A program made the position numbers and the translations under genes. From an uncultured Clostridia bacterium (lineage in GTDB: Bacteria; Bacillota; Clostridia; Oscillospirales; Oscillospiraceae): a stretch of DNA of 64,000 bases. Under the pieces are notes generated by a model that saw only the letters and a list, made by a program, of their open reading frames with translations, had not been told where the DNA came from and ran no database searches. This document shows, piece by piece, positions 45,187-53,407 of this stretch; position 1 is the first letter of the stretch; each line of letters opens with the position of its first letter. Location: NCBI GenBank assembly GCA_937858235.1, contig CALLZZ010000575.1, positions 55,090 to 119,089 of the forward strand, written 5' to 3'.

Positions 45187-45420
45187 ATGAAAGCATTGAA
45201 AAATGACGGTTCTATTTTTGCGAAGCAGATTTCCACCGCAATAGCAGAATGCTATGGAAGTAACAGTAATCCATCCAACCAGTCGCTGCTGGAACTCTAT
45301 ACTTTTATTGGTCAGCACTTGGTTATTTGCATAGGTGCGGTAGAAATCACGCATCCTGCGGAGGTTGCGAAGGGAGAAGCCCTTCAGCGTAGAAAACTGT
45401 ACGGTGAGCATTTCGGCTAA
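45187..45420 (+). CDS. Small hypothetical protein near the ICE end
   Basis: A 77-residue protein with ATG after GGAAAGGAG. The sequence (IFAKQISTAIAECYGSNSNPSNQSLLELYTFIGQHLVICIGAVEITHPAEVAKGEAL) is helical with a conserved-looking core. Unknown function. Confidence 0.55.
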   Translation: MKALKNDGSIFAKQISTAIAECYGSNSNPSNQSLLELYTFIGQHLVICIGAVEITHPAEVAKGEALQRRKLYGEHFG

Positions 45421-46056
45421 GTGAGCGACAAAGGCTTTCTCTCCCTGGAGGCAGATATGCTCATGGAAAAAGCACTGTCTCTTAACTGGACACAGAACAC
45501 TGTCATACTGGAATGTTGCGAAACCGATGAGCAGCGTTCTTTTTATATTGACCTGGCGATAGAACTGAATTTCTCCAAGTTGGCGCTTATGAAAGCCATT
45601 GTCGAAAACACCTTTGCCACCGCTTCGGGAACAGAAACTCCTGACGAAAATGCGGAAGCCAGCTTCGCCCCTGTAGGCGATATTTTACCCAAGGAAGCCG
45701 TAGACACCACCGCGTCCGTTGAAACAGCATGTGAGCCGTTTGTGTCAGCGTGTGAACCTCCCCGCCAAAGGGATAACATGCCCAACAGAATCGGTAGTGG
45801 ATACATCGCTGCTATCGCAAAGATTCCCAATGGCAGATGGACTAAACATATACCCGGTGATCCTTCTCCGCCAAGTCGCATCTATGCACTGCTGAAACAT
45901 CTGACTCCAATGGCAATACAGATTCAAAAGCAAAAACCGCCTTGGAAGCCTCCACCTGGCATACTATGGCTCCTAAAGATAAGCACCTTCTTATGTAGCA
46001 GAGTGCAGTATGAAATTCAGCAATATGGATTATGTCCGATGCAGATAGTAGCATAA
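45421..46056 (+). pseudogene. Degraded or frameshifted gene at the ICE right end
   Basis: A 211-codon frame beginning with GTG directly after the previous stop and without a clear ribosome site. The first about 140 residues look like protein; from about residue 150 the composition changes to Pro/Trp-rich low-quality coding (PPWKPPPGILWLLK), as expected from a frameshift or read-through into element-end sequence. No family recognised. Confidence 0.4.
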
Positions 46057-46378
46057 GTAATTTGACGAGATGGCCGTGCAGAGCTGGAGATTTTATGGTA
46101 TCATTATATTTAACATGATCTGCGGAGCAACAACCGCTTTGTTTTGAGAAATTGACACTCCTCATGGGGAAAAATAAGAAATCTTTTTTGCATGGTGTTC
46201 ACAAAACTTTAGGTGTTTATAGATGTCATGCGGTTAAACCCGTATGGCATTAGCTTTTTTATGGGCGCGGGGAGCAATACCGGGGAGACCATGTTCTTAG
46301 ATTATCACGGATGTAACTCGTATAAAAGATAATAATGACTATGATTATATATATATTTGAAAAATGGCAGTTCTTCTA

Positions 46379-46407
46379 TTGACAAGCCATTAAAGCGAAG
46401 ATATAAT
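46379..46407 (+). promoter_or_regulatory. Consensus sigma-A promoter
   Basis: TTGACA and TATAAT with a 17-base spacer. Both boxes are perfect matches to consensus, which fits a constitutively started transcript that is regulated later by the terminators downstream. Confidence 0.85.
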
Positions 46408-46514
46408 TAGTTGCATCAAAAGTTCCTAAGTCATAAGTATACTTTAACCTTTTGAAACCTGCAGGTTCTATTTTTGATATTGTATATTAATCAATCAAAT
46501 CTAAAAAATGGGTA

Positions 46515-46552
46515 AAGGCGCTCGTGGAGGCATCCACGGGCGCTTTTTTTTA
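46515..46552 (+). terminator. First leader terminator of the amide operon
   Basis: GCGCTCGTGGA and TCCACGGGCGC form an 11-bp stem with one mismatch and a GGCA loop, followed by TTTTTTTT. About 110 bases lie between the promoter start and this stem, which could be a small RNA. Confidence 0.85.
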
Positions 46553-46698
46553 CAACCGAGTACATGTACAAGCCAACCTGCTATTACCGGTATAATCTAT
46601 GTATGCCTGGCAACAATGCAGTAAACCAAGATATTTGGAGGTATACCAGCTAAATACGGGAAAACCAGAGCAAATTAGTTGAAGAAACATTTAAGTTA

Positions 46699-46768
46699 TG
46701 CACGAAGAGGTGTAATGCTGTCTAATCTTAAAGCAGCAAAGCTCTTCGTGTTTTTATTTTATTGAAGG
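46699..46768 (+). terminator. Second leader terminator or attenuator before the amidase
   Basis: CACGAAGAG pairs with CTCTTCGTG across about 40 bases that hold an inner GCTG/CAGC hairpin, followed by TTTTTATTTTA. It directly precedes the amidase ribosome site (GAAGGAGGAAG). Confidence 0.65.
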
Positions 46769-46778
46769 AGGAAGAAAA

Positions 46779-47684
46779 ATGATTAAAGATGTTTTAACAC
46801 TATCTGTCGTGACTCTGAATTCTGAATGGGGAGAAAAGGAAAAAAATTTGAATCGAATTGCAGGATATATTGAATGTGCAGCCAACCGGGGATCCGATAT
46901 GATAGTTTTCCCGGAAATGGCACTTACCAGCTATGATGACATCGCTTCAACACCGAAAGAAGAAAAAATGCAGACGCGTTTAGCTGAAACCATTCCCGGT
47001 CAGGCTACCGGCATAATTGAGGAATTAGCCAGAACTTATGGAATTTATGTATTTATGGGTATGCCGGAATTAGACCAAAATGATATGCAAACCGTTTACA
47101 ATTCAGTTGCTGTGTTTTCACCCGAAGGACTTGCAGGTTCTTACCGCAAGATGCATCTTCCTGCGCCGGAACCCAACTGGGCTACCAGGGGAGATAAGCC
47201 GATGATGATCGACACGCCATGGGGTCCGGTAGGCATTTCCATTTGCTATGATTCCTATTGCTTCCCGGAAATGCTCCGTTACTACGTTGCAAAAGGTGCA
47301 AGACTGGTTATCAACTGCACCGCCCTGGCACATTGCCATGGACCCAATCTTGGCAGAGCTTCTTTGGAGCCCAATTCATATATTAACGGTGTATTCATTG
47401 CTTCCGCTAATCTGGGCGGTCTGGATGTGGATAATTATTTTTGGGGTGGGAGCAGTATCCTGGGACCATCACGCAAAACCTGGACTCCGCATTATTATGC
47501 CGGGATGCCTTTTAATGCGGAAGGGGCCGACGAAGAAGCAATGTACACAGCGACAATTGATTTAGCGCTTGCCACACGTGCTCTGGCACAATATAACCCT
47601 GCTGTAGACGGGCCGGATTTCCGTCCTGATAAATATGTGGAAATGTACTCCGAACTTCTGAACATGCCTCCATTCAAAAAATAA
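46779..47684 (+). CDS. Carbon-nitrogen hydrolase (amidase/nitrilase superfamily)
   Basis: The 301-residue enzyme has the Glu-Lys-Cys triad: VFPEMALTSY (Glu about 46), SYRKMHLPAPE (Lys about 124) and ISICYDSYCFPE (Cys about 156). The length is typical of the superfamily. It heads an operon with an Urt-type transporter, so it probably hydrolyses a short amide (formamide, acetamide or similar) to ammonia and acid. The exact substrate is not visible. It starts ATG after GAAGGAGG. Confidence 0.9.
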   Translation: MIKDVLTLSVVTLNSEWGEKEKNLNRIAGYIECAANRGSDMIVFPEMALTSYDDIASTPKEEKMQTRLAETIPGQATGIIEELARTYGIYVFMGMPELDQNDMQTVYNSVAVFSPEGLAGSYRKMHLPAPEPNWATRGDKPMMIDTPWGPVGISICYDSYCFPEMLRYYVAKGARLVINCTALAHCHGPNLGRASLEPNSYINGVFIASANLGGLDVDNYFWGGSSILGPSRKTWTPHYYAGMPFNAEGADEEAMYTATIDLALATRALAQYNPAVDGPDFRPDKYVEMYSELLNMPPFKK

Positions 47685-47738
47685 ACTCGGTAAAACCTAA
47701 ATGGGAAATGGAATTTGTACCCCAATCCTTATTGTAAT

Positions 47739-47775
47739 GGCGCAATTATACAGGTAACTGGTAATTGCGCCTTAT
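47739..47775 (+). terminator. Hairpin between amidase and binding-protein genes
   Basis: GGCGCAATTA pairs with TAATTGCGCC, followed by TTATAATTTT. The T tract is broken, so partial termination or mRNA-end protection is more likely than full stop. Confidence 0.65.
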
Positions 47776-47816
47776 AATTTTAAGCCATTATTCTTTAATA
47801 TTCAGGGGGAATTATT

Positions 47817-49040
47817 ATGAAATTGAAAAGAAAAATAAAAGCGGTATTGGCATCAATATTAGTCTTGTCCCTGTCAGCCGGTATGGCAGGCTGCGGCGGT
47901 GGCGAAAAATCTTCCGATACACTCAAAGTAGGTATTTTGCTATCTTCAAGTGGTTCGACTGCTGTGCTTGAGAAATCAATGATTAATGCAGCTACTATGG
48001 CGTTCGATGAAATTAATGCTGCCGGCGGCATAAACGGGAAGAAAATTGAGTATATTCACGAGGATTATGCTTCTGATCCGGCCAAGGCAACTGAAAAAAT
48101 CAAAAAATTAATCGAACAGGACGAGGTTGTAGCTACAGTTGGCTGTTTAACTTCTGCCAGCCGTCAGGCAACACTTCCTACTCTTCTGGATGATAATTCT
48201 TTGCTGGTATATCCGGTTTATACTGAAGGCGAAGAAATTCATCCTAATGTAATCTATGTTGGTGCCATGCCTAACCAACAAGCAACCGATTATGTTCCAT
48301 GGCTGATTAAAAATGAAGGAAAGAAAGCATTCTTTGTGGGTTCTGATTATGTGTTCCCCAAAACCTGTAACAAACAGGCCAAGAAGCTGGTAGAAATGAA
48401 TGGTGGCGAAGTTGTTGGGGAAGAGTATGCCCCGTTAGGGCATTCTGATTTTTCAACCATCATACAGAAGATTAAACAAGCCAGTCCTGATTTTATATAC
48501 TGCGATCTGGTCGGTGACAGTGCGATATCTTTCTACAAGGCTTACAAACAGTATGGTCTGGACCCGAAAACTTGTCCGATAGCTGCTATTACTGTAGATG
48601 AAATGTCAGTAAAAGGCATGGGCGCAGAATATGCAGCAGGTCATTATACCTCAATGAATTACTTCTCAACCCTTAATACTCCTAAAAGTCAGGAATTTGT
48701 AAAAAAATATCACGAGAAATTTAAAGACGGATCTACTATCACCTGCCTGGCTGAGTCCACTTATGATTCATGCTATTTGTTGGCAGAGGCATTGGAAAAA
48801 GTATCAGATCCGAAGGACACCACTGCTTTAATCAAAGCCTTTTCGGGCTTGGAATTTGATGCGCCTCAAGGAAAAATCAAGGTAGATGATACTAATCATT
48901 GTACATGGATGTATTCAAGGTTTGGCAAGTGTAATGATAACGGTGAATTTGAGATTGTCTATGAGTCAAAAGAGACCATAAAACCGGAACCATGGCCATT
49001 GATACTGTATCCCAATGGCAACCCGGCCAAAACGTATTAA
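47817..49040 (+). CDS. urtA: Urea/short-chain amide ABC transporter, substrate-binding lipoprotein
   Basis: The 407-residue protein has a lipoprotein signal with Cys in GMAGCGGG (about 25) and the two-lobe periplasmic-binding fold of the Leu/Ile/Val-type family. LLSSSGSTAVLEKSMINAATMAFDEINAAGGINGKKIEYIHEDYASDPAKA and a DYVFPKTCN segment are close to UrtA and AmiC/FmdD. It captures an amide or urea outside the cell. RBS is CAGGGGG. Confidence 0.88.
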   Translation: MKLKRKIKAVLASILVLSLSAGMAGCGGGEKSSDTLKVGILLSSSGSTAVLEKSMINAATMAFDEINAAGGINGKKIEYIHEDYASDPAKATEKIKKLIEQDEVVATVGCLTSASRQATLPTLLDDNSLLVYPVYTEGEEIHPNVIYVGAMPNQQATDYVPWLIKNEGKKAFFVGSDYVFPKTCNKQAKKLVEMNGGEVVGEEYAPLGHSDFSTIIQKIKQASPDFIYCDLVGDSAISFYKAYKQYGLDPKTCPIAAITVDEMSVKGMGAEYAAGHYTSMNYFSTLNTPKSQEFVKKYHEKFKDGSTITCLAESTYDSCYLLAEALEKVSDPKDTTALIKAFSGLEFDAPQGKIKVDDTNHCTWMYSRFGKCNDNGEFEIVYESKETIKPEPWPLILYPNGNPAKTY

Positions 49041-49064
49041 TTAGAATGTCGGCGTTAGAAAGAT

Positions 49065-49108
49065 TTGAATAAAGTGAGGTCGGCATGTTTACACCTCACT
49101 TTATTCAA
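49065..49108 (+). terminator. Perfect 16-bp hairpin between urtA and urtB
   Basis: TTGAATAAAGTGAGGT pairs exactly with ACCTCACTTTATTCAA around a 12-base loop. No U tract follows the stem. It likely stabilises the upstream mRNA so that the binding protein is made in excess over the permeases. Confidence 0.7.
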
Positions 49109-49210
49109 CAAGCCGGCTTTGGTAAACCTAGTTTAACAGCGTAAGTGCACAAACTCATATGAAATAACAGGATACAGGATAGAGGTCATTTTGGAAGAGA
49201 GGTGAAAAGC

Positions 49211-50071
49211 ATGTCTGTTTTTATGCAACAATTTGCAAACGGCGTTAACCTGGCGGCTCTTTTACTTATAGCTGCGCTAGGGCTGGTTATTATCTTCGGT
49301 CTTATGAACGTAATAAATATGGCTCATGGCGAATTGATTATGATCGGGGCTTATGCGACGTACTTTGCAAATACGGTATTGGATCTTCCTTTTTGGGTTG
49401 CCATGATCATTGCTTTTTTAGTATCGGCAGCAGTAGGTATCTTGATAGAAGTTATTATTATCAAAAGGCTTTATTCAAAACCGACGGAGACTCTGTTAGC
49501 CACATTTGCATTGTCAATTATATTTGTGCAATTGGTACAATTAATATTTTCACCGGAGAATAAATACGTTGCAATGCCCATTAAAGGAATATTAAAAGTT
49601 GGCACGGTAAGCATTCCCAATTACAATCTGTTTATCATTGCGGTTGCTTTGTCGATCCTTGCCATGACAGGAGTGCTATTGCTAAAAACTAAGTTTGGCA
49701 AAAAGATGAGAGCAGTTACACAAAACCGCCAGATGGTTGAGTGTCTGGGTATCGCAACGTCAAAAGTTGACACCTGGACCTTTGCCTATGGAGCGGGTCT
49801 GGCCGGGTTGGCGGGGGCTGTTATTGCTCCTATAAACAGCGTTTCTCCTACAATGGGTGGGGCCTATCTGACTGATTCATTTATGACGGTAGTTGTCGGC
49901 GGTGTTCAATCGATTATAGGTACCGCTTTGGGCTCAGGCATTGTTGGTGAATCACGAACAATTCTGGCGGGCTTTAGTAACGAAGTTTTCGCAAAGATAT
50001 TGGTGTTCCTGATTATTATTGTAATCATTAGATTTAAGCCGGAAGGCTTATTTGCCAGGGAAAGGAGATAA
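49211..50071 (+). CDS. urtB: Urea/amide ABC transporter permease (LivH type)
   Basis: The 286-residue membrane protein has about eight transmembrane segments and the conserved NMAHGE (about 35) and GLAGLAGAVIAPI elements of LivH/UrtB permeases. Start chosen at ATG 49211 after GAAGAGAGG; the in-frame GTG at 49202 is less well placed. Confidence 0.88.
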   Translation: MSVFMQQFANGVNLAALLLIAALGLVIIFGLMNVINMAHGELIMIGAYATYFANTVLDLPFWVAMIIAFLVSAAVGILIEVIIIKRLYSKPTETLLATFALSIIFVQLVQLIFSPENKYVAMPIKGILKVGTVSIPNYNLFIIAVALSILAMTGVLLLKTKFGKKMRAVTQNRQMVECLGIATSKVDTWTFAYGAGLAGLAGAVIAPINSVSPTMGGAYLTDSFMTVVVGGVQSIIGTALGSGIVGESRTILAGFSNEVFAKILVFLIIIVIIRFKPEGLFARERR

Positions 50072-50077
50072 GAAAGT

Positions 50078-51154
50078 ATGACTAAGTTAAAAAAAATTCC
50101 AATAAATAGATGGATTGACTTGGGTGTCTTGCTGTTCCTTCTCGTATTCCCACTATTTACACAGACTTTCAGAGTTGAGATGATGGGCAGATTCATAGCT
50201 TATGTAATATTTGCAATCTCTCTGGATTTGCTGTGGGGGTACACAGGGCTCATGAGTCTTGGACATGCAGTGCTTTTTGGCATGGGCGGCTACATGATCG
50301 CGCTATGCTACTCAATGCAAGGCGGAGTTCCGGCATTTATGACCAGAGAGGGGATCAATGCTATTCCATCATTCCTTGTACCACTGCAGACGCCTGCCGT
50401 CGCAGTCATTGCTGGATTGCTGCTGCCTGTAGTGTTCGCTTTTATATTGGGCAATTTCCTGTTCAGGAGTAAAGTAAGCGGAGTATTCTTTTCTATCATT
50501 ACGCTGGCTTTGGCTCAGATTTTTAAAGACTTTATTATCAACCAGCAAAAATTCACCAACGGATTCAATGGACTGCAGGGAGTGCCGAGGTTTCCAATTG
50601 ACGGTATTCCACTATCCAAAATTCATTATTATTATATAATCCTGTTGGTTGCGGTACTGGTATATCTGTTTTGCCTATGGCTTACCAAAAGCAGGTTTGG
50701 CAAAGTCGCAGTTTCCATAAGGGAAAATGAAGCCCGGCTTGGCTTCTTGGGGTATAAACCTGCGAACTTTAAGATCGTGATTTATATGATTTCAGGGTTC
50801 ATTGCTGGCCTGGCCGGCATTTTATATACACCCATGACCAATGGGATTACACCGGAGGACGTCAGTGTGGTTGCATCTACAGCGGTTCTGGTCTGGCTTG
50901 CCGTTGGCGGACGAGGAAATTTGACAGGTGCCATTGTAGGAACGCTATGTGTAAACTGGGCGCAGAGTTTGCTTTCTGAAAGTTTTGCTGACTATTGGCA
51001 GCTCATATTGGGTATTATCCTTCTTGCCATTGTATTTTTTATACCTAATGGTTTAGTTGGCAAAGTAATTGAGAAACAACATAATTTCAGGATAAACAGG
51101 AAGAGAGTAAAAATAACTGCCTTTAACCGATCGATGAAAGGAGCGGAAGTTTAG
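50078..51154 (+). CDS. urtC: Urea/amide ABC transporter permease (LivM type)
   Basis: The 358-residue protein has about nine membrane segments, with the LivM-type DLLWGYTGLMSLGHAVLFGMGGY near the start and a GLAGILYTPM element late. It pairs with urtB. It is encoded six bases after urtB with AAAGGAG, and its stop is directly followed by the ATPase start. Confidence 0.88.
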   Translation: MTKLKKIPINRWIDLGVLLFLLVFPLFTQTFRVEMMGRFIAYVIFAISLDLLWGYTGLMSLGHAVLFGMGGYMIALCYSMQGGVPAFMTREGINAIPSFLVPLQTPAVAVIAGLLLPVVFAFILGNFLFRSKVSGVFFSIITLALAQIFKDFIINQQKFTNGFNGLQGVPRFPIDGIPLSKIHYYYIILLVAVLVYLFCLWLTKSRFGKVAVSIRENEARLGFLGYKPANFKIVIYMISGFIAGLAGILYTPMTNGITPEDVSVVASTAVLVWLAVGGRGNLTGAIVGTLCVNWAQSLLSESFADYWQLILGIILLAIVFFIPNGLVGKVIEKQHNFRINRKRVKITAFNRSMKGAEV

Positions 51155-51895
51155 ATGGGTGCATTGCTTGAAATAAAAGACCTCGGTGTTGATTTTGGCG
51201 GATTCAGAGCAGTTGATAGTGTTAATATGAAGATAGGAGATGGTGAAATACGCGTAATTATCGGTCCTAACGGTGCTGGAAAAACAACATTTATGGACAT
51301 GGTTACAGGAAAAACGAGACCAACAAAAGGTACTATATTCTTCAATGGGCATAACATTACCGGTAAGGAACCAGGTGAAATAGCCGGCAAATATAAAATA
51401 GGCCGTAAATTCCAAGGCCCAAATATTTTCGAAAATATGTCGGTCTACCAAAACATAGAGATTGCTCTAAAAGGCTATACGTCAATTTGGCATACATTGA
51501 CATACAAACCTAACACCAGGAAGAGAGAGAGAATCAAAGCAATTCTAAAAAAAATTAAACTTTATGATATGAAGGATTTTATGTCAAGCGAACTTTCTCA
51601 TGGGCAAAGACAATGGCTTGAGATTGGTATGGTTATGGCTCAATCACCAAAACTTATTATACTTGACGAACCAACCGCAGGGATGACCGCAGATGAAACA
51701 CACCAAACCGGCGAAATGGTCAAGGAACTTGCAGGAGAACATACAATCATAGTCACTGAGCACGATATGGATTTTGTTCGCCAGGTAGCAAACAGGGTTA
51801 CGGTACTTCATCAAGGAAAGCTTTTAGCGGAAGGCCTTTTGGAGGAAGTGGAAAAGAACCCGGAGGTTATTCAAGTTTATCTGAAGGAAGATTAA
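51155..51895 (+). CDS. urtD: Urea/amide ABC transporter ATPase (LivG type)
   Basis: The 246-residue ATPase has Walker A GPNGAGKTT (about 39-47), signature ELSHGQRQWLEIG (a LSHGQ variant typical of UrtD), Walker B LIILDEPTAGM and the switch His in TEHDM. It energises the UrtBC permease. Confidence 0.92.
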   Translation: MGALLEIKDLGVDFGGFRAVDSVNMKIGDGEIRVIIGPNGAGKTTFMDMVTGKTRPTKGTIFFNGHNITGKEPGEIAGKYKIGRKFQGPNIFENMSVYQNIEIALKGYTSIWHTLTYKPNTRKRERIKAILKKIKLYDMKDFMSSELSHGQRQWLEIGMVMAQSPKLIILDEPTAGMTADETHQTGEMVKELAGEHTIIVTEHDMDFVRQVANRVTVLHQGKLLAEGLLEEVEKNPEVIQVYLKED

Positions 51896-51996
51896 TGTGA
51901 TAGGAATCTCTGAAATGTTTAGGAGTTGCCAAGTACCTGAAAGGGCATTTGTGAATTTAGGCACAATTATCAATTGTAGGAAAGGGGGCCTGCAAA

Positions 51997-52692
51997 ATGC
52001 TGAAAGTCAGGGACATTAAAGTAAACTACGGCAAAAGCAAAATTATAAACGGCATGAGTTTTGATATTCATACGGGTGACAAGCTAGTCATTATAGGTAG
52101 AAACGGTGTGGGTAAAACGACATTACTTAAAAGTGTTGTGGGTCTGCTGCCTCTTGTACAGGGTAGTATAGATTTCTTTGACCAGGATATTTCCACAACC
52201 AGTACCCACGATCGTTCCAGACTGGGGATTGCTTACGTTCCTCAAGGACGTGAAATTATTCCCTATCTTACTGTTGAGGAAAATTTGGAACTCGGCGGAT
52301 ATGCTCACAGAAACAATAGTGATGATTTAAAGCAAAAAGTACTTACCTATTTTCCTGCACTTCGTGAGCATCTAAAAAGAAAAGGCGGCGTTCTCTCGGG
52401 TGGCCAGCAGCAACAGTTGGCAATCGGTCGCGCACTGATGTCATCACCCAAAATACTGCTTTTAGATGAACCGACAGAAGGTATTCAACCCAATATTGTT
52501 GCTGAAATTGCAAATATATTGAATAGAATCCGTGAGGAAATGTCCATTACGATCGTGATCGTTGAACAGAACTTAAAATTTGCCTTAAAAATTGCCGAAA
52601 AATTTATCGTAATCCAAAAGGGAGAAATTGTTGTACAGGGCAAGACTAACGAATTGTCTCAAGAAATTATCAATAGTTATTTAACAATCTAA
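51997..52692 (+). CDS. urtE: Urea/amide ABC transporter ATPase (LivF type)
   Basis: The 231-residue ATPase has Walker A GRNGVGKTT (about 34-42), signature LSGGQQQQLAIGR, Walker B ILLLDEPTEGIQP and EQN as the switch region. It completes the transporter. A 101-base gap separates it from urtD; RBS is AAAGGGGG. Confidence 0.92.
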   Translation: MLKVRDIKVNYGKSKIINGMSFDIHTGDKLVIIGRNGVGKTTLLKSVVGLLPLVQGSIDFFDQDISTTSTHDRSRLGIAYVPQGREIIPYLTVEENLELGGYAHRNNSDDLKQKVLTYFPALREHLKRKGGVLSGGQQQQLAIGRALMSSPKILLLDEPTEGIQPNIVAEIANILNRIREEMSITIVIVEQNLKFALKIAEKFIVIQKGEIVVQGKTNELSQEIINSYLTI

Positions 52693-52796
52693 TAGGTTAT
52701 ATAGACCTGGTTCAACTGACAACGAATTCTAATAGTGGATTTTAGAAGCAAGAACACCAAAATCCAAATCAGATAGATCTATAGAAGGCTGCACTT

Positions 52797-52833
52797 AACA
52801 AGTACTTGGTTATTAAAAAGCCAAGTACTTGTT
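52797..52833 (+). terminator. Hairpin after the amide operon
   Basis: AACAAGTACTTGG pairs with CCAAGTACTTGTT (13 bp). There is no T tract, so this may be an mRNA-end hairpin or a symmetrical protein site. Confidence 0.6.
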
Positions 52834-52844
52834 AGGATATATAT

Positions 52845-52952
52845 CTAATAGCTAGTAAACGATGATATTATAGCATGCCCGGCGATAACGCAAATGGTCA
52901 CCACTGACATAAAGCTCAGTAGGCCCAGTATGATTTTGAATTTTACTCTCAC
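52845..52952 (-). pseudogene. Remnant of a histidine kinase gene (N-terminus only)
   Basis: A 35-residue frame starting GTG reads VRVKFKIILGLLSFMSVVTICVIAGHAIISS, a membrane-anchor segment typical of sensor kinases, and stops at once. Its start overlaps the stop of the response regulator fragment (GTGA), the normal coupled arrangement of a two-component operon. Confidence 0.6.
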
Positions 52953-53080
52953 GCCGTCACCTCCAACCGATAGCCCAAGCCGCGAACGGTGGTAATCTTA
53001 AAACCGCTTGTTTCAGTCGGGAACCGCTCGCAAAGACGCGCCTTGAACCCTTTGCTTTCTCCGCGTGAAAGCAACAGACA
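52949..53080 (-). pseudogene. Remnant of an OmpR-family response regulator (C-terminal wing)
   Basis: The minus-strand frame ends FKARLCERFPTETSGFKITTVRGLGYRLEVTA, the C-terminal winged-helix end of an OmpR/PhoB response regulator (TVRGLGYRLE). No start or receiver domain remains; upstream the sequence becomes AT-rich. It is a decayed fragment. Confidence 0.75.
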
Positions 53081-53158
53081 CTTTTCCTACAATGGCATTA
53101 TATTTTCCAACAAAAAAAAGTGACGTTTCCACTTTGAAATAGGAATGATATTTTTGAC

Positions 53159-53407
53159 TTGTATGCAATGCGGGGCTTAGCTCCAAACGCAAGAGAGTAT
53201 ACAGTGATGCAGACAAAAAATTTTGGCAAGGTCATTCAAATGGAAGTTGGTGCCCTTTTAGTAGGGTGTATTATAAAATATAGGGCAGAAGGTTCATTTC
53301 ATCGCGGCGATGAAAAAGGGATGTTTGAATTTGGCGGTTCTACCGTTGTTAGAATGGGATATAAAATTGGAGAAAAAGCTGTGCACGGAGAGGACGGGAT
53401 GCAATGA
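53159..53407 (+). pseudogene. Phosphatidylserine decarboxylase, 3' remnant
   Basis: The 82-residue frame reads NAREYTVMQTKNFGKVIQMEVGALLVG and later KGMFEFGGSTVV, the C-terminal block of phosphatidylserine decarboxylase with the GGST self-cleavage site. The front two thirds of the gene are missing, and the short tail RMGYKIGEK after GGSTVV suggests a further internal deletion of about 20 codons. It overlaps the next gene by 4 bases. Confidence 0.8.

Larger units (their letters stand above)
1..46100. mobile_element. Integrative and conjugative element (left end outside window)
   Basis: The block contains every hallmark of a Gram-positive ICE: VirB6-like, PrgI, VirB4, M23 hydrolase, relaxosome protein, relaxase, Toprim protein, VirD4, an XRE regulator, a toxin gene and large serine recombinases. 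The left boundary is not in the window because the first gene is already truncated. The right boundary is placed between the last accessory gene (ends 46056) and the amidase operon promoter at 46379, on gene content only. Serine recombinases leave very short target repeats, so the exact attachment site cannot be read from one copy. Confidence 0.8.
46057..46778 (+). promoter_or_regulatory. 722-bp gap: ICE end, promoter and attenuator leader of the amide operon
   Basis: The first 300 bases are AT-rich with no gene. TTGACA-17-TATAAT (46379-46407) is a consensus housekeeping promoter. A transcript from there meets the terminator at 46515-46551, then GGAGGTATACC at 46638 and a second terminator-like hairpin at 46699-46762 that ends 14 bases before the amidase ribosome site. 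The layout suggests control by antitermination. Confidence 0.6.

Noticed and set aside
53013..53216. Minus-strand frame over the scar region
   Set aside because: It is in a different frame from the response-regulator remnant and gives no recognisable protein.
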